Assembly: GCA_046049675.1 (NCBI GenBank)
Contig: JBJORA010000055.1
Span: 7,603-71,602, forward strand
Source of the DNA: CAIXQW01 sp046049675
GTDB taxonomy: Bacteria; Bacteroidota; Bacteroidia; Chitinophagales; Chitinophagaceae
Direction: 5' to 3'
Length of the DNA stretch: 64,000 nucleotides
Shown here piece after piece: positions 63,860-64,000 of this stretch. A model generated the notes under the pieces. It saw only the letters and a list, made by a program, of their open reading frames with translations, did no database searches and was not told the DNA's origin. Position 1 is the first letter of the stretch; every line of letters starts with the position of its first letter. Both the position numbers and the translations under genes were made by a program.

Positions 63860-64000
63860 GTGCGTAACATTATTTGCATAGTCATATACCTACTGTTGTG
63901 TTTTCACACATCCGCACAAGTGCATCTCTATGATAGCGCCTCTGCTATGCATGGTAAGCAATGGGTCATGGGCCTAAACAGTATAACACTTGATTTTAGA
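63860..64000 (+). CDS. Exported protein, 5' end only
   Basis: GTG at 63860 opens a frame still open at the window edge (47 residues). It starts with a signal peptide (VRNIICIVIYLLLCFHTSAQ) and continues HGKQWVMGLNSITLDFR. The last part resembles KQWHFGQNNVIDFSSG in the upstream protease at about residue 520, so the two adjacent genes probably share a domain type found in T9SS cargo. Start codon choice is not certain. Confidence 0.6.
   Translation, partial: MRNIICIVIYLLLCFHTSAQVHLYDSASAMHGKQWVMGLNSITLDFR

Overview
This window comes from a Bacteroidota chromosome, most likely a Chitinophagales- or Saprospiria-like lineage; that placement is inference. The markers are a PorX regulator, a secreted protein with a type IX secretion (T9SS) sorting domain, the ftsX-DUF3098-uppP trio, a transhydrogenase alpha subunit split in two, an lpxD-lpxC-fabZ run, and TAnnTTTG-type -7 boxes. 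I found no rRNA, tRNA or CRISPR array.

Layout. 1-12.9 kb (minus strand): transhydrogenase genes, two lipoproteins, an orphan DNA methyltransferase, a SAM methyltransferase, folA, leuS, a YiiX-like lipoprotein, a two-domain parvulin and a TlpA-like thioredoxin. 13.1-17.4 kb (plus): an S41 peptidase with an 18-proline tail, a repeat-rich gap, then ftsX, DUF3098 and uppP. 17.8-24.3 kb: type I restriction-modification (R-M) system 1. Its HsdS carries an EcoR124-like TAEL spacer repeat. Its HsdR is fused in frame behind a REP-associated tyrosine transposase (RAYT), which carries a REP-like inverted pair inside its own coding sequence. 24.4-28 kb: small unknown genes, a Fic protein and a frameshifted MNT nucleotidyltransferase. 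28-42 kb: TerB-like protein, ald, two MBL-fold hydrolases, an outer-membrane barrel, DUF2200, porX, an HD protein, lpxD-lpxC-fabZ (lpxC and fabZ unfused), an ABC ATPase, an MFS carrier and a HerA-like ATPase. 42.2-49.6 kb (minus): type I R-M system 2, in the order hsdM-hsdS-X-hsdR. X is a proteasome-beta-like Ntn hydrolase candidate packed into the operon. 50-54.6 kb: DUF6161-like membrane protein, GH19-like lysozyme, patatin and an unknown protein. 55.16-55.74 kb: mirrored 21-bp repeat arrays that encode heptapeptide repeats outward on both strands. 55.8-64 kb: an HTH regulator, a 2,477-residue T9SS-exported M43-type metalloprotease, and the start of another exported protein.

How the parts relate. 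Housekeeping blocks (envelope lipid synthesis, division, peptidoglycan precursor recycling, secretion control) are interrupted by accessory DNA. The accessory part holds two complete type I R-M loci, an orphan methyltransferase, Fic, an MNT remnant and a DUF6161-like protein. The two least ordinary arrangements are the RAYT-HsdR fusion and the Ntn-hydrolase gene inside the second hsd operon. porX could control the secretion machinery used by the protease at the right end.
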